Part shown: piece after piece, positions 7,319 to 15,251 of the stretch
Numbering within the stretch: position 1 is the first letter of the stretch
Layout: every line of letters begins with the position of its first letter
Origin: Deltaproteobacteria bacterium
GTDB taxonomy: Bacteria; Desulfobacterota; Binatia; UBA9968
Assembly: GCA_005878685.1 (NCBI GenBank)
Contig: VBLN01000058.1
Span: 1 to 19,605, forward strand
Length of the DNA: 19,605 nt
Direction of reading: 5' to 3'
Made by a program: the position numbers and the translations under genes
Notes under the pieces: generated by a model
Databases searched by the model: none
What the model was told of the DNA's origin: nothing
What the model saw: the letters and a program-made list of their open reading frames with translations, nothing else

Positions 7319-7348
7319 TTGACAACACAATATGTGGTAGTTCATAAT
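7319..7348 (+). promoter_or_regulatory. Distal nrdJ promoter with possible NrdR box
   Basis: TTGACA (7319-7324) and CATAAT (7343-7348) are separated by 18 bases, a good sigma-70 pair. The spacer holds ACACAATATGTGGTAG (7325-7340), which fits the NrdR consensus aca-CWATATATWG-tgt at 8 of the 10 core positions. NrdR represses ribonucleotide reductase genes in many bacteria, usually through two boxes about 31 bases apart. I found no second box at that distance, so the operator call is tentative. Confidence 0.5.
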
Positions 7349-7466
7349 CCGACTTCCCCCAAAATGACGGAGTGTTTGTCGATGAGCACGAAAGGGAGCA
7401 GGTTTTTCTTCGACATCTGAAATCCATATTTCCAGTCAGGGAATTGTAAGTTTTGCATTTTGTAAG

Positions 7467-7490
7467 TGTTATAATAACGTTTTATTATAA
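7467..7490 (+). promoter_or_regulatory. Extended -10 promoter inside a perfect AT-rich palindrome, nrdJ leader
   Basis: TG-T-TATAAT at 7467-7475 is a perfect extended -10 element. It is embedded in an inverted repeat with arms TTATAATAA (7469-7477) and TTATTATAA (7482-7490) and a CGTT loop. No convincing -35 is placed for it. The palindrome could be an operator over the proximal nrdJ promoter or a weak RNA hairpin. The rest of the 7135-7533 gap is AT-rich; no riboswitch, including a cobalamin type, was recognised. Confidence 0.5.
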
Positions 7491-7533
7491 ACTGCTTCGA
7501 GCATAGTGGAAAATTGAGAAAGGAGAAGGGGAG

Positions 7534-10290
7534 ATGGCTACGACGGCGTCGATGAAGAGCGAGGAGAAAGTTGTCCAAGTCGGGCCCGCCCCCAAACAGG
7601 GGCTTCATCTGGATCGTTACTTCGCGAGTGCAGGCACGAGTCCGTATGATGAAATCGAGTGGGAGATTCGTGCGGCCACGATTACCAATGAGAAAGGCAA
7701 CGTGGTCTTTGAGCAGCCTAAGGTGGAAATTCCGAAATCGTGGTCTCAGATGGCGACTAACGTCGTGGTCTCCAAATATTTTCGTGGTCCTTTGGGGAGT
7801 CCTCAGAGAGAGCATAGCGTCCGCCAACTGATAAGCCGCGTGGTCACCACCATCACCAGGTGGGGCAAGGCGGACGGTTACTTTGCTACGGAGGAGGACG
7901 CACAGATCTTCGCTGATGAGCTGAGCCACATCCTTGTCAATCAGAAGGTCTGTTTCAATAGTCCGGTCTGGTTTAATTGCGGGATTGAAGAGAGGCCGCA
8001 GTGCTCCGCCTGTTTCATCCTTTCGGTCGACGACACGATGGAGTCTATTCTCGATTGGTACCGCAAGGAAGGGATTATCTTTAAGGGAGGCTCGGGTTCT
8101 GGCGTGAACCTCTCTCGCCTCCGCTCCTCGAAGGAGCAGCTAGCGGGCGGCGGCACCGCCTCAGGGCCGGTGTCGTTCATGAAGGCAGCGGATGCCTCGG
8201 CCGGGGTCATTAAATCTGGGGGGAAGACCCGTCGCGCTGCAAAGATGGTGGTTTTGGATGTGGACCATCCGGACATCACGGAGTTCATCAAATGCAAAGT
8301 GGAAGAGGAGAAAAAGGCCTGGGCGCTCATAGAGGCGGGCTATGATTCCAGCCTGGATGGTCCCGCTTACGGCAGCGTCTTCTTTCAAAATGCCAACAAC
8401 TCCGTTCGAGTTTCTGACGAATTTATGCGAGCACTGCTGGAGGACCGCGAGTGGAAGACGCGCTATGTGACCAGCGGAGAGGTCTGCGAAACCTATAAGG
8501 CGAGAGACCTACTCCGCATGATTGCTGAAGGGACTTATTTTTGCGGCGATCCGGGAATGCAGTTCGATACCACGATCAACGACTGGCACACCTGCTCTAG
8601 CACCGGGCGCATCAATGCGTCTAACCCTTGCTCCGAGTACATGCATTTGGACAACTCGGCCTGCAATCTGGCTTCGTTAAACCTGCTCAAATTCCTCCGC
8701 GATGACGGAGTGTTTGACGTGGAAGCCTTCCGGCGCGCCGTGGATATTATCATCGTCGCTCAAGACATCCTCGTCGATAACGCTTCCTATCCCACGCCGG
8801 AAATAACGGCGAATGCCCATGCCTTCCGTGAGCTCGGGTTAGGCTATGCCAACCTCGGGGCCCTCCTCATGTCTTTGGGGCTCCCGTATGATTCCGATGC
8901 GGGGAGGGGATACGCGGCGGCAGTGACCGCCCTGATGTCCGGCGAAGGGTATCTGCAGTCCACTCGCGTCGCCGCGGCAACGGAAGCCTTTGCCGGATTC
9001 GCCGTCAACCGTCAGCCGATGCTGCGAGTGCTGAACAAACATAGGTCCCATGCTTATAAAATCTCCTCCTCTCACGTTCCCCTGGAACTCCTGACTGCTG
9101 CCCGAGAGGTCTGGGATCTCACCTGTGATGAGGCGGAAAAATATAGCGTCAGGAACTCCCAGATATCTGTCTTGGCGCCAACCGGGACGATTGCTTTCAT
9201 GATGGATTGCGACACGACCGGCGTCGAGCCGGATATAGCTCTTGTGAAGTACAAGAAGCTGGTCGGCGGCGGACTGCTAAAGATCGTCAATAACACCGTG
9301 CCGCGTGCTCTGAAAAGATTAGGTTATGATTCAAAACAGAGTCAGGATATCGTGGAGTATATTGATGAGCACGAGACGATCGAAGGCGCGCCTCACCTAA
9401 AAGACGAAGATCTCCCGGTCTTCGATTGCGCCTTCAAGCCGGCGAGCGGAAGCCGCTCCATCCACTATCTGGGCCACCTCAAGATGATGGGAGCCGTTCA
9501 ACCTTTTATCTCTGGCGCGATCTCTAAGACCATCAACATGCCGGGCGACGTCACCGTCGAAGAGATTATGCAGGCTTACATCGAGGCGTGGAAGCTGGGG
9601 CTCAAGGCTGTGGCCATCTACCGGGACGGGTCGAAGCGAACCCAGCCTCTCAATACCTCGAAGGACGAACGTAAGGAACAAAAGGCCGAGGCCAAAGAGT
9701 CCCTTCCGTTTAGGCGCAAGCTTCCTGATGAGAGAAAATCGATCACTCACAAGTTCGACATCGCCGGCCACGAGGGCTACATCACGGTGGGGATGTATGA
9801 AGATGAGCAGCCAGGGGAGATTTTCATTACGATGTCTAAGGAAGGTTCGACGATCTCCGGACTCATGGACTCCTTTGCCACCGCCGTATCCATGGCGCTT
9901 CAGTACGGCGTGCCTTTAAGAGTCTTAGTGGACAAGTTCAGCCACATGCGCTTCGAGCCTTCAGGCTTCACCAAAAATCCCGATATTCCGATGGCCAAGT
10001 CGATCATGGACTATATTTTCCGCTGGCTCGCGACCAAGTTTTTGGATGGGGAGGCACAAAGAGAAGTCGGGGTCGTGAAAGGAGGAGAAGAAGAAGTTTC
10101 TGTCGGTAAGAAAACGTTGCAGATTGCCGCCCAGGGGCCTCGCGGAGGGGCGCCGGTAGCCACCATCAGCAGCATTACCAGCCTCTATCAGCAGGACGCT
10201 CCGCCCTGTCCCGATTGCGGCGCGATCATGATCCGCAGCGGCGCCTGTTATAAGTGCCTGAACTGCGGCGCTGTGAGCGGCTGTTCGTAA
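7534..10290 (+). CDS. nrdJ: Adenosylcobalamin-dependent (class II) ribonucleotide reductase
   Basis: A 918-residue vitamin-B12-dependent reductase that converts ribonucleotides to deoxyribonucleotides without needing oxygen or a metal-radical subunit. The catalytic core N364-P-C366-S-E368 is visible, with C366 the thiyl-radical cysteine. The redox partner C377 (D-N-S-A-C-N-L-A-S-L-N-L) lies eleven residues later as in the family, paired with C157/C160 in C-S-A-C-F. The phosphate-binding region P-T-G-T-I-A-F-M-M-D-C-D-T-T-G is intact. The C-terminus carries a zinc-ribbon-like C-P-D-C-G...C-Y-K-C-L-N-C-G end. Start ATG follows GGAGAAGGGGAG. No internal gap relative to the family was noticed, unlike several neighbours. 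It probably shares a transcript with the HNH gene 12 bases downstream. Confidence 0.96.
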   Translation: MATTASMKSEEKVVQVGPAPKQGLHLDRYFASAGTSPYDEIEWEIRAATITNEKGNVVFEQPKVEIPKSWSQMATNVVVSKYFRGPLGSPQREHSVRQLISRVVTTITRWGKADGYFATEEDAQIFADELSHILVNQKVCFNSPVWFNCGIEERPQCSACFILSVDDTMESILDWYRKEGIIFKGGSGSGVNLSRLRSSKEQLAGGGTASGPVSFMKAADASAGVIKSGGKTRRAAKMVVLDVDHPDITEFIKCKVEEEKKAWALIEAGYDSSLDGPAYGSVFFQNANNSVRVSDEFMRALLEDREWKTRYVTSGEVCETYKARDLLRMIAEGTYFCGDPGMQFDTTINDWHTCSSTGRINASNPCSEYMHLDNSACNLASLNLLKFLRDDGVFDVEAFRRAVDIIIVAQDILVDNASYPTPEITANAHAFRELGLGYANLGALLMSLGLPYDSDAGRGYAAAVTALMSGEGYLQSTRVAAATEAFAGFAVNRQPMLRVLNKHRSHAYKISSSHVPLELLTAAREVWDLTCDEAEKYSVRNSQISVLAPTGTIAFMMDCDTTGVEPDIALVKYKKLVGGGLLKIVNNTVPRALKRLGYDSKQSQDIVEYIDEHETIEGAPHLKDEDLPVFDCAFKPASGSRSIHYLGHLKMMGAVQPFISGAISKTINMPGDVTVEEIMQAYIEAWKLGLKAVAIYRDGSKRTQPLNTSKDERKEQKAEAKESLPFRRKLPDERKSITHKFDIAGHEGYITVGMYEDEQPGEIFITMSKEGSTISGLMDSFATAVSMALQYGVPLRVLVDKFSHMRFEPSGFTKNPDIPMAKSIMDYIFRWLATKFLDGEAQREVGVVKGGEEEVSVGKKTLQIAAQGPRGGAPVATISSITSLYQQDAPPCPDCGAIMIRSGACYKCLNCGAVSGCS

Positions 10291-10302
10291 ACACGGACTG
10301 CG

Positions 10303-10632
10303 ATGGGAGAAATTAAGTCTTTCTGCGCGCGCTCTTATCTCGTCGCTAAGCTCTGCACCTATTGCGGCCGGCGGCTCTCCCTCTTCGGGGGCAGAATTGA
10401 TTCCAAGGTAAAGGATTATATAGTGCCCCTTTCAAGGGGTGGGGAGGAAAGTTCTGAGAATATCGTCGCCAGTTGCAAGGAGTGCCAGGCCTTAAAAGGC
10501 GAGTATCTTAACTTTGCGTTGCTCCCTCTCCTGCTCAATCGGCCGCGGCTCATCGATGATATCAGGCATTACCTTAGGGAGGTCAGGCAAGTCATGGGCG
10601 TCCGCAGCTCTGTGATGGATCTTCCCGGGTAG
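10303..10632 (+). CDS. HNH-fold protein with degenerate catalytic motif
   Basis: A 109-residue HNH-type zinc-finger protein. Two CxxC knuckles (C18-T-Y-C21 and C58-K-E-C61) frame the beta-beta-alpha fold. The family's D-H-x-x-P-L-S-R-G-G is read here as D38-Y39-I-V-P-L-S-R-G-G: the catalytic histidine is a tyrosine. N53 is kept (E-N-I-V-A-S-C), but the third position of the motif, usually N or H just after the second CxxC, is Q62. Nuclease activity is therefore doubtful; it could be a DNA- or RNA-binding relic. It starts with ATG 12 bases after nrdJ, most likely co-transcribed, and ends 11 bases from the convergent protease gene. No function is assigned. Confidence 0.8.
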   Translation: MGEIKSFCARSYLVAKLCTYCGRRLSLFGGRIDSKVKDYIVPLSRGGEESSENIVASCKECQALKGEYLNFALLPLLLNRPRLIDDIRHYLREVRQVMGVRSSVMDLPG

Positions 10633-10643
10633 GAAGGCCGCGG

Positions 10644-11249
10644 TTATTTTTTCTCCAAGTGCAGGAGTCCGTTCTTGCTGTCGATGTCCATCCGAAAATG
10701 ACTTAAGAAGTTGAGGCCCAACAGGCCCGACACGCCGGCGTCTGGGAAAGTATCGTAGACCGCAGCCGTGAGATCCTTGACCTGCATCCCTCCTACTTCG
10801 ATGGATTCGAGAGTGACAACGGGGGCGGAAATGACTCCGTTTGCGGTCTGAAACGGGATGGTCGGGAGATTCTTTCCCTCTACTTCGATTTCCAATTCCT
10901 TGGCCACAGCCCGCGAGATCATCGTGTAGCTTGCCCCCGTATCGACGATCAAACTGGCCGAGGCCTTACTGTTGAGGATTGCCTGAACGACTGCCACCTG
11001 ACCCCTTCTTTGAAGGGATACCGACGCCTTATCGGGCTCAGCTTTTGCCGGCTCGGCCCGTCGGGGCGGTTCAACTGCTTTTATGCGTGTGGCGTTGCCG
11101 CGATATCTTTCTGGGATATTGTGCACATTGTCCGTGAAATGGACGATTCCCTTTTCATCCACCCACCGAAGGATGTCGGCGGCAGCCGAAAGCGAGGGGA
11201 AAACCGAAAGGGCTAAGAAGATGATGAACGCCGGCCGAAATCTTGTCAT
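10644..11249 (-). CDS. DUF4124 / retropepsin-like aspartic protease, exported
   Basis: A 201-residue protein with three parts. Residues 1-23 form a signal peptide (hydrophobic core, S-A-A-A). Residues 25-50 are a DUF4124 segment (I-L-R-W-V-D-E-K-G-I-V-H-F-T-D). After an alanine/proline/glutamate-rich linker (57-78), residues 84-200 form a retropepsin-like aspartyl protease domain. The catalytic motif is V-D103-T-G-A-S, and the domain ends with G-L-L-G-L-N-F-L and a beta strand G-L-L-H-L-E. One domain of this type must dimerise to make an active site. The likely location is periplasm; the substrate is unknown. It stands alone on this strand, convergent with nrdJ-HNH and divergent from rpsO. 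Confidence 0.85.
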   Translation of the reverse strand: MTRFRPAFIIFLALSVFPSLSAAADILRWVDEKGIVHFTDNVHNIPERYRGNATRIKAVEPPRRAEPAKAEPDKASVSLQRRGQVAVVQAILNSKASASLIVDTGASYTMISRAVAKELEIEVEGKNLPTIPFQTANGVISAPVVTLESIEVGGMQVKDLTAAVYDTFPDAGVSGLLGLNFLSHFRMDIDSKNGLLHLEKK

Positions 11250-11358
11250 GAGCCATTTAGTTTATCATGACGGCCGATCTGGGAAAAGCGCTTTTTTGAC
11301 AGAATTGCGCGCACACTTCCATTGCCGGGGTCACCTAGCTTTTAATGGACGATCTTCC

Positions 11359-11387
11359 TTTACAAGGTCCTAGCAGTGTGGTAGAAA
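11359..11387 (+). promoter_or_regulatory. Probable promoter for rpsO-pnp
   Basis: TTTACA (11359-11364) and TAGAAA (11382-11387) are separated by exactly 17 bases, 44 bases before the rpsO start. A purine-rich leader with GGAG follows. Sigma-70 type by pattern only. Confidence 0.42.
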
Positions 11388-11430
11388 TCAAAAAACAACA
11401 GAAAGGAAAAAGAAGAGAGACGGAGAAGAC

Positions 11431-11700
11431 ATGGGAATTGCTCAGGAGCAGAAGCGAGGGGTTATTGAGCAGTTCAGGCTCCATCAGACGGATACAGGTT
11501 CACCAGAGGTTCAGATCGCGCTGCTCAGTCAGCGCATCGACTATCTGACGGGGCACTTCAAGGTCCATGTGAAGGATCATCACTCCCGCCGGGGCCTCCT
11601 CAAGCTTGTCGGACAGAGAAGGAGGCTTCTCGATTATCTCAAGAAGAACGATTACCAAAGATATCAAGGTGTGATCCATCGGTTGGGAATAAGGAAGTAG
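11431..11700 (+). CDS. rpsO: 30S ribosomal protein S15
   Basis: An 89-residue ribosomal protein S15, the standard length. It binds the central domain of 16S rRNA and helps form bridges to the 50S subunit. The family signature is clear: [40 protein letters not shown]. It ends with Y-x-x-V-I-x-R-L-G-I-R-K. GGAG lies six bases before the ATG. The gene heads the common rpsO-pnp pair; pnp follows after 69 bases. No damage is seen. Confidence 0.98.
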   Translation: MGIAQEQKRGVIEQFRLHQTDTGSPEVQIALLSQRIDYLTGHFKVHVKDHHSRRGLLKLVGQRRRLLDYLKKNDYQRYQGVIHRLGIRK

Positions 11701-11769
11701 TGGTCCCTGGGTGGATGTCCCTTCCCCTTTTTCTTCCGTTAAACGCTTCTCGGTCTCAAGGATTTGCAT

Positions 11770-13116
11770 ATGATGAAAAGAGTTGAGGTCGAATACTACG
11801 GCCGTCCTCTATCTATAGAGGTCGGTAAACTGGCCAAGCAGGCCGATGGGGCCGCACTGGTTCGCTACGGCGAAACCGTGGTGCTCGTGACCGCCGTGGC
11901 AGCTAAAGAGATTAAGGAAGATACCGATTTTTTTCCGCTGACCGTTGACTATCAAGAAAAGACATTTGCCGCAGGAAAAATTCCCGGCGGGTTCTTCAAG
12001 AGGGAAGGCCGCCCGTCCGAGAAGGAGATCTTGACCTGTCGGTTGATTGACCGTTCGATTAGGCCGCTCTTCTCTGATGGGCTTAGATGCGAGACGCAGC
12101 TGATTGCCAGCGTTCTCTCCGCGGACAGGGAGAATGACCCCGATGTCGTCGCTATGCTAGGGACATCGGTGGCTTTGGAGGTCTCCGACATCCCTTTCAA
12201 CGGGCCTCTCGCCGGCGTTCGGATCGGAAGGATTGGGGGCCAGTGGGTGATCAATCCGACGCAGAGCCAGCTGCCGGATAGCGACGTAGATATCTTTTTA
12301 TCCGGCAGTCGCGACGCGATTGTCATGGTTGAAGGCGGCGCCAGGATGGTCCCGGATGACGAGATCTTGGAGGCACTGTTTCTGGGACATGAGGCGATCC
12401 AGCCTCTGCTGGATCTTCAGGAACAGATCAAGCGGGAAGTCGGAAAGGCCAAGCGGCTCGTACCAGTCGTTGAGCAGGATAAACAGCTGGTGAAGCGGGT
12501 TGGTGAGCTGGCAAGGGAAGGCATTCAGCAGGCCCTGGCTATCACGGAGAAACAGGAACGCTACAAACGCTTGGATGAAGTGAAGAGTGAGATTCTGTCG
12601 AAGGCCTTGCTTGAGTACGCGGATAGAGAGAAAGATCTCAAGGCCGCATTTGACGGGCTCAAAAGGAACCATCTGCGTCAGCTTGTCGTTGAGCAGAGAC
12701 GCAGGATCGACGGGAGAGGCCTAAAAGACGTTCGACCCATTACTTGTGAGATTGAGGTTCTTCCCCGAACTCACGGCTCGGCTCTGTTTACCCGAGGTGA
12801 AACTCAGGCCCTGGTGGTGACCACTTTGGGAACCACTTCTGACGAACAGAAGATCGATGCCTTGATCGGTGAGCATTATAAGAAGTTTATGCTCCACTAT
12901 AATTTCCCTCCCTTCAGCGTAGGAGAGGTCAAATTCTTGCGCGGTCCGAGCCGGAGGGACATAGGCCACGGCGCCCTGGCGGAGCGGGCGCTCCTCCCTG
13001 TGATTCCCAAAGAGGAAGAATTTCCCTACACCCTGCGCGTTGTTTCAGAGATCCTCGAGTCGAATGGATCGACCTCCATGGCAACCGTATGCGGAGGCTC
13101 CCGGTGTTCCCATTAG
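11770..13116 (+). CDS. pnp: Polynucleotide phosphorylase, N-terminal fragment (frameshifted)
   Basis: The first two thirds of PNPase, a trimeric phosphorolytic 3'-5' exoribonuclease. It contains the first RNase PH domain ([21 protein letters not shown]), the helical linker and the start of the second RNase PH domain with [22 protein letters not shown] and the phosphate-binding S-N-G-S-T-S-M-A. I place the start at ATG 11770, seven bases after AAGGA; the frame is open from a TTG at 11764. After residue 444 (T-V-C-G-G-S) the conserved L-A-L-M-D-A is absent. The frame then runs into TAG at 13114-13116. Restoring 17 bases at 13102 would rejoin it to the C-terminal fragment. Confidence 0.9.
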   Translation: MMKRVEVEYYGRPLSIEVGKLAKQADGAALVRYGETVVLVTAVAAKEIKEDTDFFPLTVDYQEKTFAAGKIPGGFFKREGRPSEKEILTCRLIDRSIRPLFSDGLRCETQLIASVLSADRENDPDVVAMLGTSVALEVSDIPFNGPLAGVRIGRIGGQWVINPTQSQLPDSDVDIFLSGSRDAIVMVEGGARMVPDDEILEALFLGHEAIQPLLDLQEQIKREVGKAKRLVPVVEQDKQLVKRVGELAREGIQQALAITEKQERYKRLDEVKSEILSKALLEYADREKDLKAAFDGLKRNHLRQLVVEQRRRIDGRGLKDVRPITCEIEVLPRTHGSALFTRGETQALVVTTLGTTSDEQKIDALIGEHYKKFMLHYNFPPFSVGEVKFLRGPSRRDIGHGALAERALLPVIPKEEEFPYTLRVVSEILESNGSTSMATVCGGSRCSH

Positions 13117-13897
13117 CGCCCACGTGGCCGGGATTGCGATGGGTCTCATTAAGGAAGGGAACGAAGTACGGGTCCTCTCCGACATCCTGGGAGATGAGGA
13201 TCACCTGGGTGATATGGATTTCAAAGTCGCGGGGACACGGCAAGGCGTCACAGCGTTGCAGATGGACATCAAAATTAGCGGGGTAACTCGTGAGGTGATG
13301 AAAGAAGTCCTTTATCAGGCGCGGGAGGGAAGAGTTGGGATACTCAAGATTATGGAGGCGGCTATTTCAGAGCCTCGCAAAGAGATTTCGGGCCATGCGC
13401 CGCGGATCATCACTCTCAAGGTGAAGCCGGAGAAGATTCGCGAGATTATCGGCCCCGGCGGCAAAGTCATTCGCGGGATTGTAGAGGAAACCGGCGTGAA
13501 AATGGATGTGGAGGATGATGGCACTGTGACCATTGCGTCTAGCGATGAGGCTGCCACCCGCAGGGCGGTGGAGATGGTCCAGAGGATAACGGCCGAGGCT
13601 GAGATAGGGAAGATCTACAAGGGAACGGTCAGGAAGATCGTGGATTTTGGCGCCTTTGTGGAGATCTTTCCGGGCACCGATGGCCTCGTGCATATCTCTC
13701 AGCTCGCGCCGCAGCATGTGCGGCGCGTTGCCGATGTCATCAAAGAGGGGGATGAGATATTAGTCAAAGTCTTGGATATCGACAGACAAGGCAAAATCAG
13801 GCTCAGCCGTAAGGAGGCTCTCGAAGAGGCAGGAAAAGCCGAATCCCCTCGGGACTCAAAGGCCCATACGGATGACTCGCCTCGTGAGCAGCACTAA
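13040..13897 (+). CDS. pnp: Polynucleotide phosphorylase, C-terminal fragment (frameshifted)
   Basis: The rest of PNPase in a second frame. Family sequence begins at about 13103 ([15 protein letters not shown]), so the nominal first 20 residues are not part of the protein. It holds the catalytic aspartates ([20 protein letters not shown]), the KH domain with I-G-P-G-G-K, and the S1 RNA-binding domain ([18 protein letters not shown]), followed by a short charged tail. Because the catalytic residues of the second RNase PH domain are split across the frameshift, neither fragment alone should be an active phosphorylase. Stop TAA is 17 bases before the M16 peptidase gene. Confidence 0.9.
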   Translation: MFQRSSSRMDRPPWQPYAEAPGVPISAHVAGIAMGLIKEGNEVRVLSDILGDEDHLGDMDFKVAGTRQGVTALQMDIKISGVTREVMKEVLYQAREGRVGILKIMEAAISEPRKEISGHAPRIITLKVKPEKIREIIGPGGKVIRGIVEETGVKMDVEDDGTVTIASSDEAATRRAVEMVQRITAEAEIGKIYKGTVRKIVDFGAFVEIFPGTDGLVHISQLAPQHVRRVADVIKEGDEILVKVLDIDRQGKIRLSRKEALEEAGKAESPRDSKAHTDDSPREQH

Positions 13898-13914
13898 ATC
13901 ATCCCTTACTTTCC

Positions 13915-15186
13915 ATGTTTGCTAAGAGAGTCTTGGACAACGGGATTCGTATTCTCTCCGAAGAGATGGCTGACACTCGGTCGGTCACCCTGGGTATCTG
14001 GGTGGAGAATGGGTCCCGGCATGAATCGCATCATCAGAACGGGATCTCCCACTTCATCGAACACCTCCTCTTTAAAGGGACGGAGCGGCGCACGGCGGCC
14101 CGGATCGCGGAGGAGATGGACTCGGTCGGAGGCGTGGTCAATGCGTTTACCGCCAAGGAATACACTTGCTACTACGCCAAAGTTTTAGATGAGCATCTCC
14201 CGCTAGCGATCGATCTTCTTACGGACATCTTTCTCCATTCGCTTTTTGATCGGGAAGAGATCGAGCGAGAGAGATCGGTTATCCTTCAAGAGATCTCTCA
14301 GGCGGAGGATACGCCCGATGATTACGTGCATGATCTTTTCAATCTCGATTTCTTCAGAGACCATCCGCTCGGCCGTCCCATCTGCGGTCAGAGCGCGACC
14401 GTTTTGAACCTCCACCGAGAAGATTTTCTCAAGTTTGTCCAGGACCGATATCTTCCCGGCCGCGTGATCGTTTCCGGCGCGGGCCATCTGCGCCACGAGG
14501 ATTTGGTGAGAGAGATAGAAGGCAGGCTCGGCGCGGTTCAGAATGAAAAATTCAAAACTCAAAATTCAAAATCAAAAATTGAAGATCCTCCTCGGCTCCG
14601 GAGCGGGGTATTCCAGCATGGCAAGCCGCTGGAACAGGTTCACCTCTGTCTCGGCGTCGCCGGCATCCATCAATCCCATCCGCTGCGCTATGCGGCCTAT
14701 GCATTAAATACGATCCTGGGCGGCGGGATGAGCTCCCGGCTCTTTCAGGAGATTCGCGAGAAGCGAGGAAGGGCCTATTCGGTCTATTCGTTTTTGGCCT
14801 CCTATCAGGATGTCGGTTACTTTGGGGTCTATGCCGGGACGAGCCTGGATTGGACTGAGGAAGTAGTGGAACTGACATTGAAAGAGATGAAGCAACTGGC
14901 AGCAGGAGAGGTCAGCGAGCAAGAGTTGGAACGTACCAAAAGTCAGTTGATTGGAAATATGATCTTAGGCCTCGAGACCTCAGATTCTTGGATGAGTCAT
15001 ATTGCCAAGAATGAGATCTATTTCGGCCAGCCGATTTCCTTAGAGGATATCGCCCACGGGGTTCGTTTGGTGACTAGAAGCGATATCATCGAGTTGGCCA
15101 GATCCCTTTTTAGGACAGAAGGGATGACCCTGACTCTCTTAGGCGATTTTGAGAAGAAGAGCTTGACCCTGAGCCTCTCGGCCTAG
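13915..15186 (+). CDS. M16-family zinc peptidase (mitochondrial processing peptidase-like)
   Basis: A 423-residue single-chain M16B peptidase. The inverted zinc motif is H46-F-I-E49-H50 with the distal ligand E126 (V-I-L-Q-E-I), followed by D-T-P-D-D-Y-V-H-D-L-F. The C-terminal half has L-G-G-G-M-S-S-R-L-F-Q-E-I-R-E-K-R-G-x-A-Y-S-V-Y. Bacterial members degrade peptides; the actual substrate is unknown, and the gene commonly follows pnp. No signal peptide is seen, so it is probably cytoplasmic. An odd lysine/asparagine-rich insert at residues 210-223 comes from an A-rich repeat in the DNA (14544-14584). It falls in the linker between the two halves, where it may be tolerated. The reading frame is intact throughout. 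Confidence 0.93.
   Translation: MFAKRVLDNGIRILSEEMADTRSVTLGIWVENGSRHESHHQNGISHFIEHLLFKGTERRTAARIAEEMDSVGGVVNAFTAKEYTCYYAKVLDEHLPLAIDLLTDIFLHSLFDREEIERERSVILQEISQAEDTPDDYVHDLFNLDFFRDHPLGRPICGQSATVLNLHREDFLKFVQDRYLPGRVIVSGAGHLRHEDLVREIEGRLGAVQNEKFKTQNSKSKIEDPPRLRSGVFQHGKPLEQVHLCLGVAGIHQSHPLRYAAYALNTILGGGMSSRLFQEIREKRGRAYSVYSFLASYQDVGYFGVYAGTSLDWTEEVVELTLKEMKQLAAGEVSEQELERTKSQLIGNMILGLETSDSWMSHIAKNEIYFGQPISLEDIAHGVRLVTRSDIIELARSLFRTEGMTLTLLGDFEKKSLTLSLSA
14544..14584 (+). repeat. Low-complexity 'AAAATTCAAAA' repeat inserted in the M16 gene
   Basis: An A-rich run of imperfect direct copies of the unit AAAATTCAAAA/AAAACTCAAAA, sharply different in composition from the GC-balanced coding sequence on both sides. 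It stays in frame and encodes residues 210-223 of the peptidase. Similar words are familiar between genes in uncultured bacterial genomes (recalled, not searched). Confidence 0.6.
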
Positions 15187-15188
15187 CT

Positions 15189-15246
15189 TAAGGATAAGGG
15201 ATGAATCAGAGATTCATCCTTCCGCCCTTCGCCTTTATCCTTTTGG
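15189..15246. repeat. Imperfect inverted repeat between M16 gene and dut
   Basis: Words AAGGATAAGGGATGAATC and, inverted, GATTCATCCTT...CTTTATCCTT flank a three-base loop. The core stem GGATGAATC (15199-15207) / GATTCATCC (15211-15219) is perfect. As RNA it would bury the ATG at 15201, which argues for the later dut start at 15252. Confidence 0.6.
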
Positions 15247-15251
15247 CTCGC

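Noticed and set aside
7382..7420. Small open frame (12 codons, rich in Phe) in the nrdJ leader with GGAG upstream
   Set aside because: Too short and without conservation data; no attenuator structure was recognised next to it.
7135..7533. Cobalamin riboswitch ahead of the B12-dependent reductase
   Set aside because: I searched the gap by eye for the conserved B12-box core and saw none.
11285..11301. AAAAGCGCTTTTTT palindrome and TTGACA as terminator or rpsO -35
   Set aside because: The palindrome has no loop, and no acceptable -10 lies 16-18 bases after TTGACA; the pair at 11359-11387 fits better.
13040..13116. Programmed ribosomal frameshifting in pnp
   Set aside because: The conserved L-A-L-M-D-A codons are physically absent, so shifting frame would not rebuild the protein; no slippery heptamer is seen.
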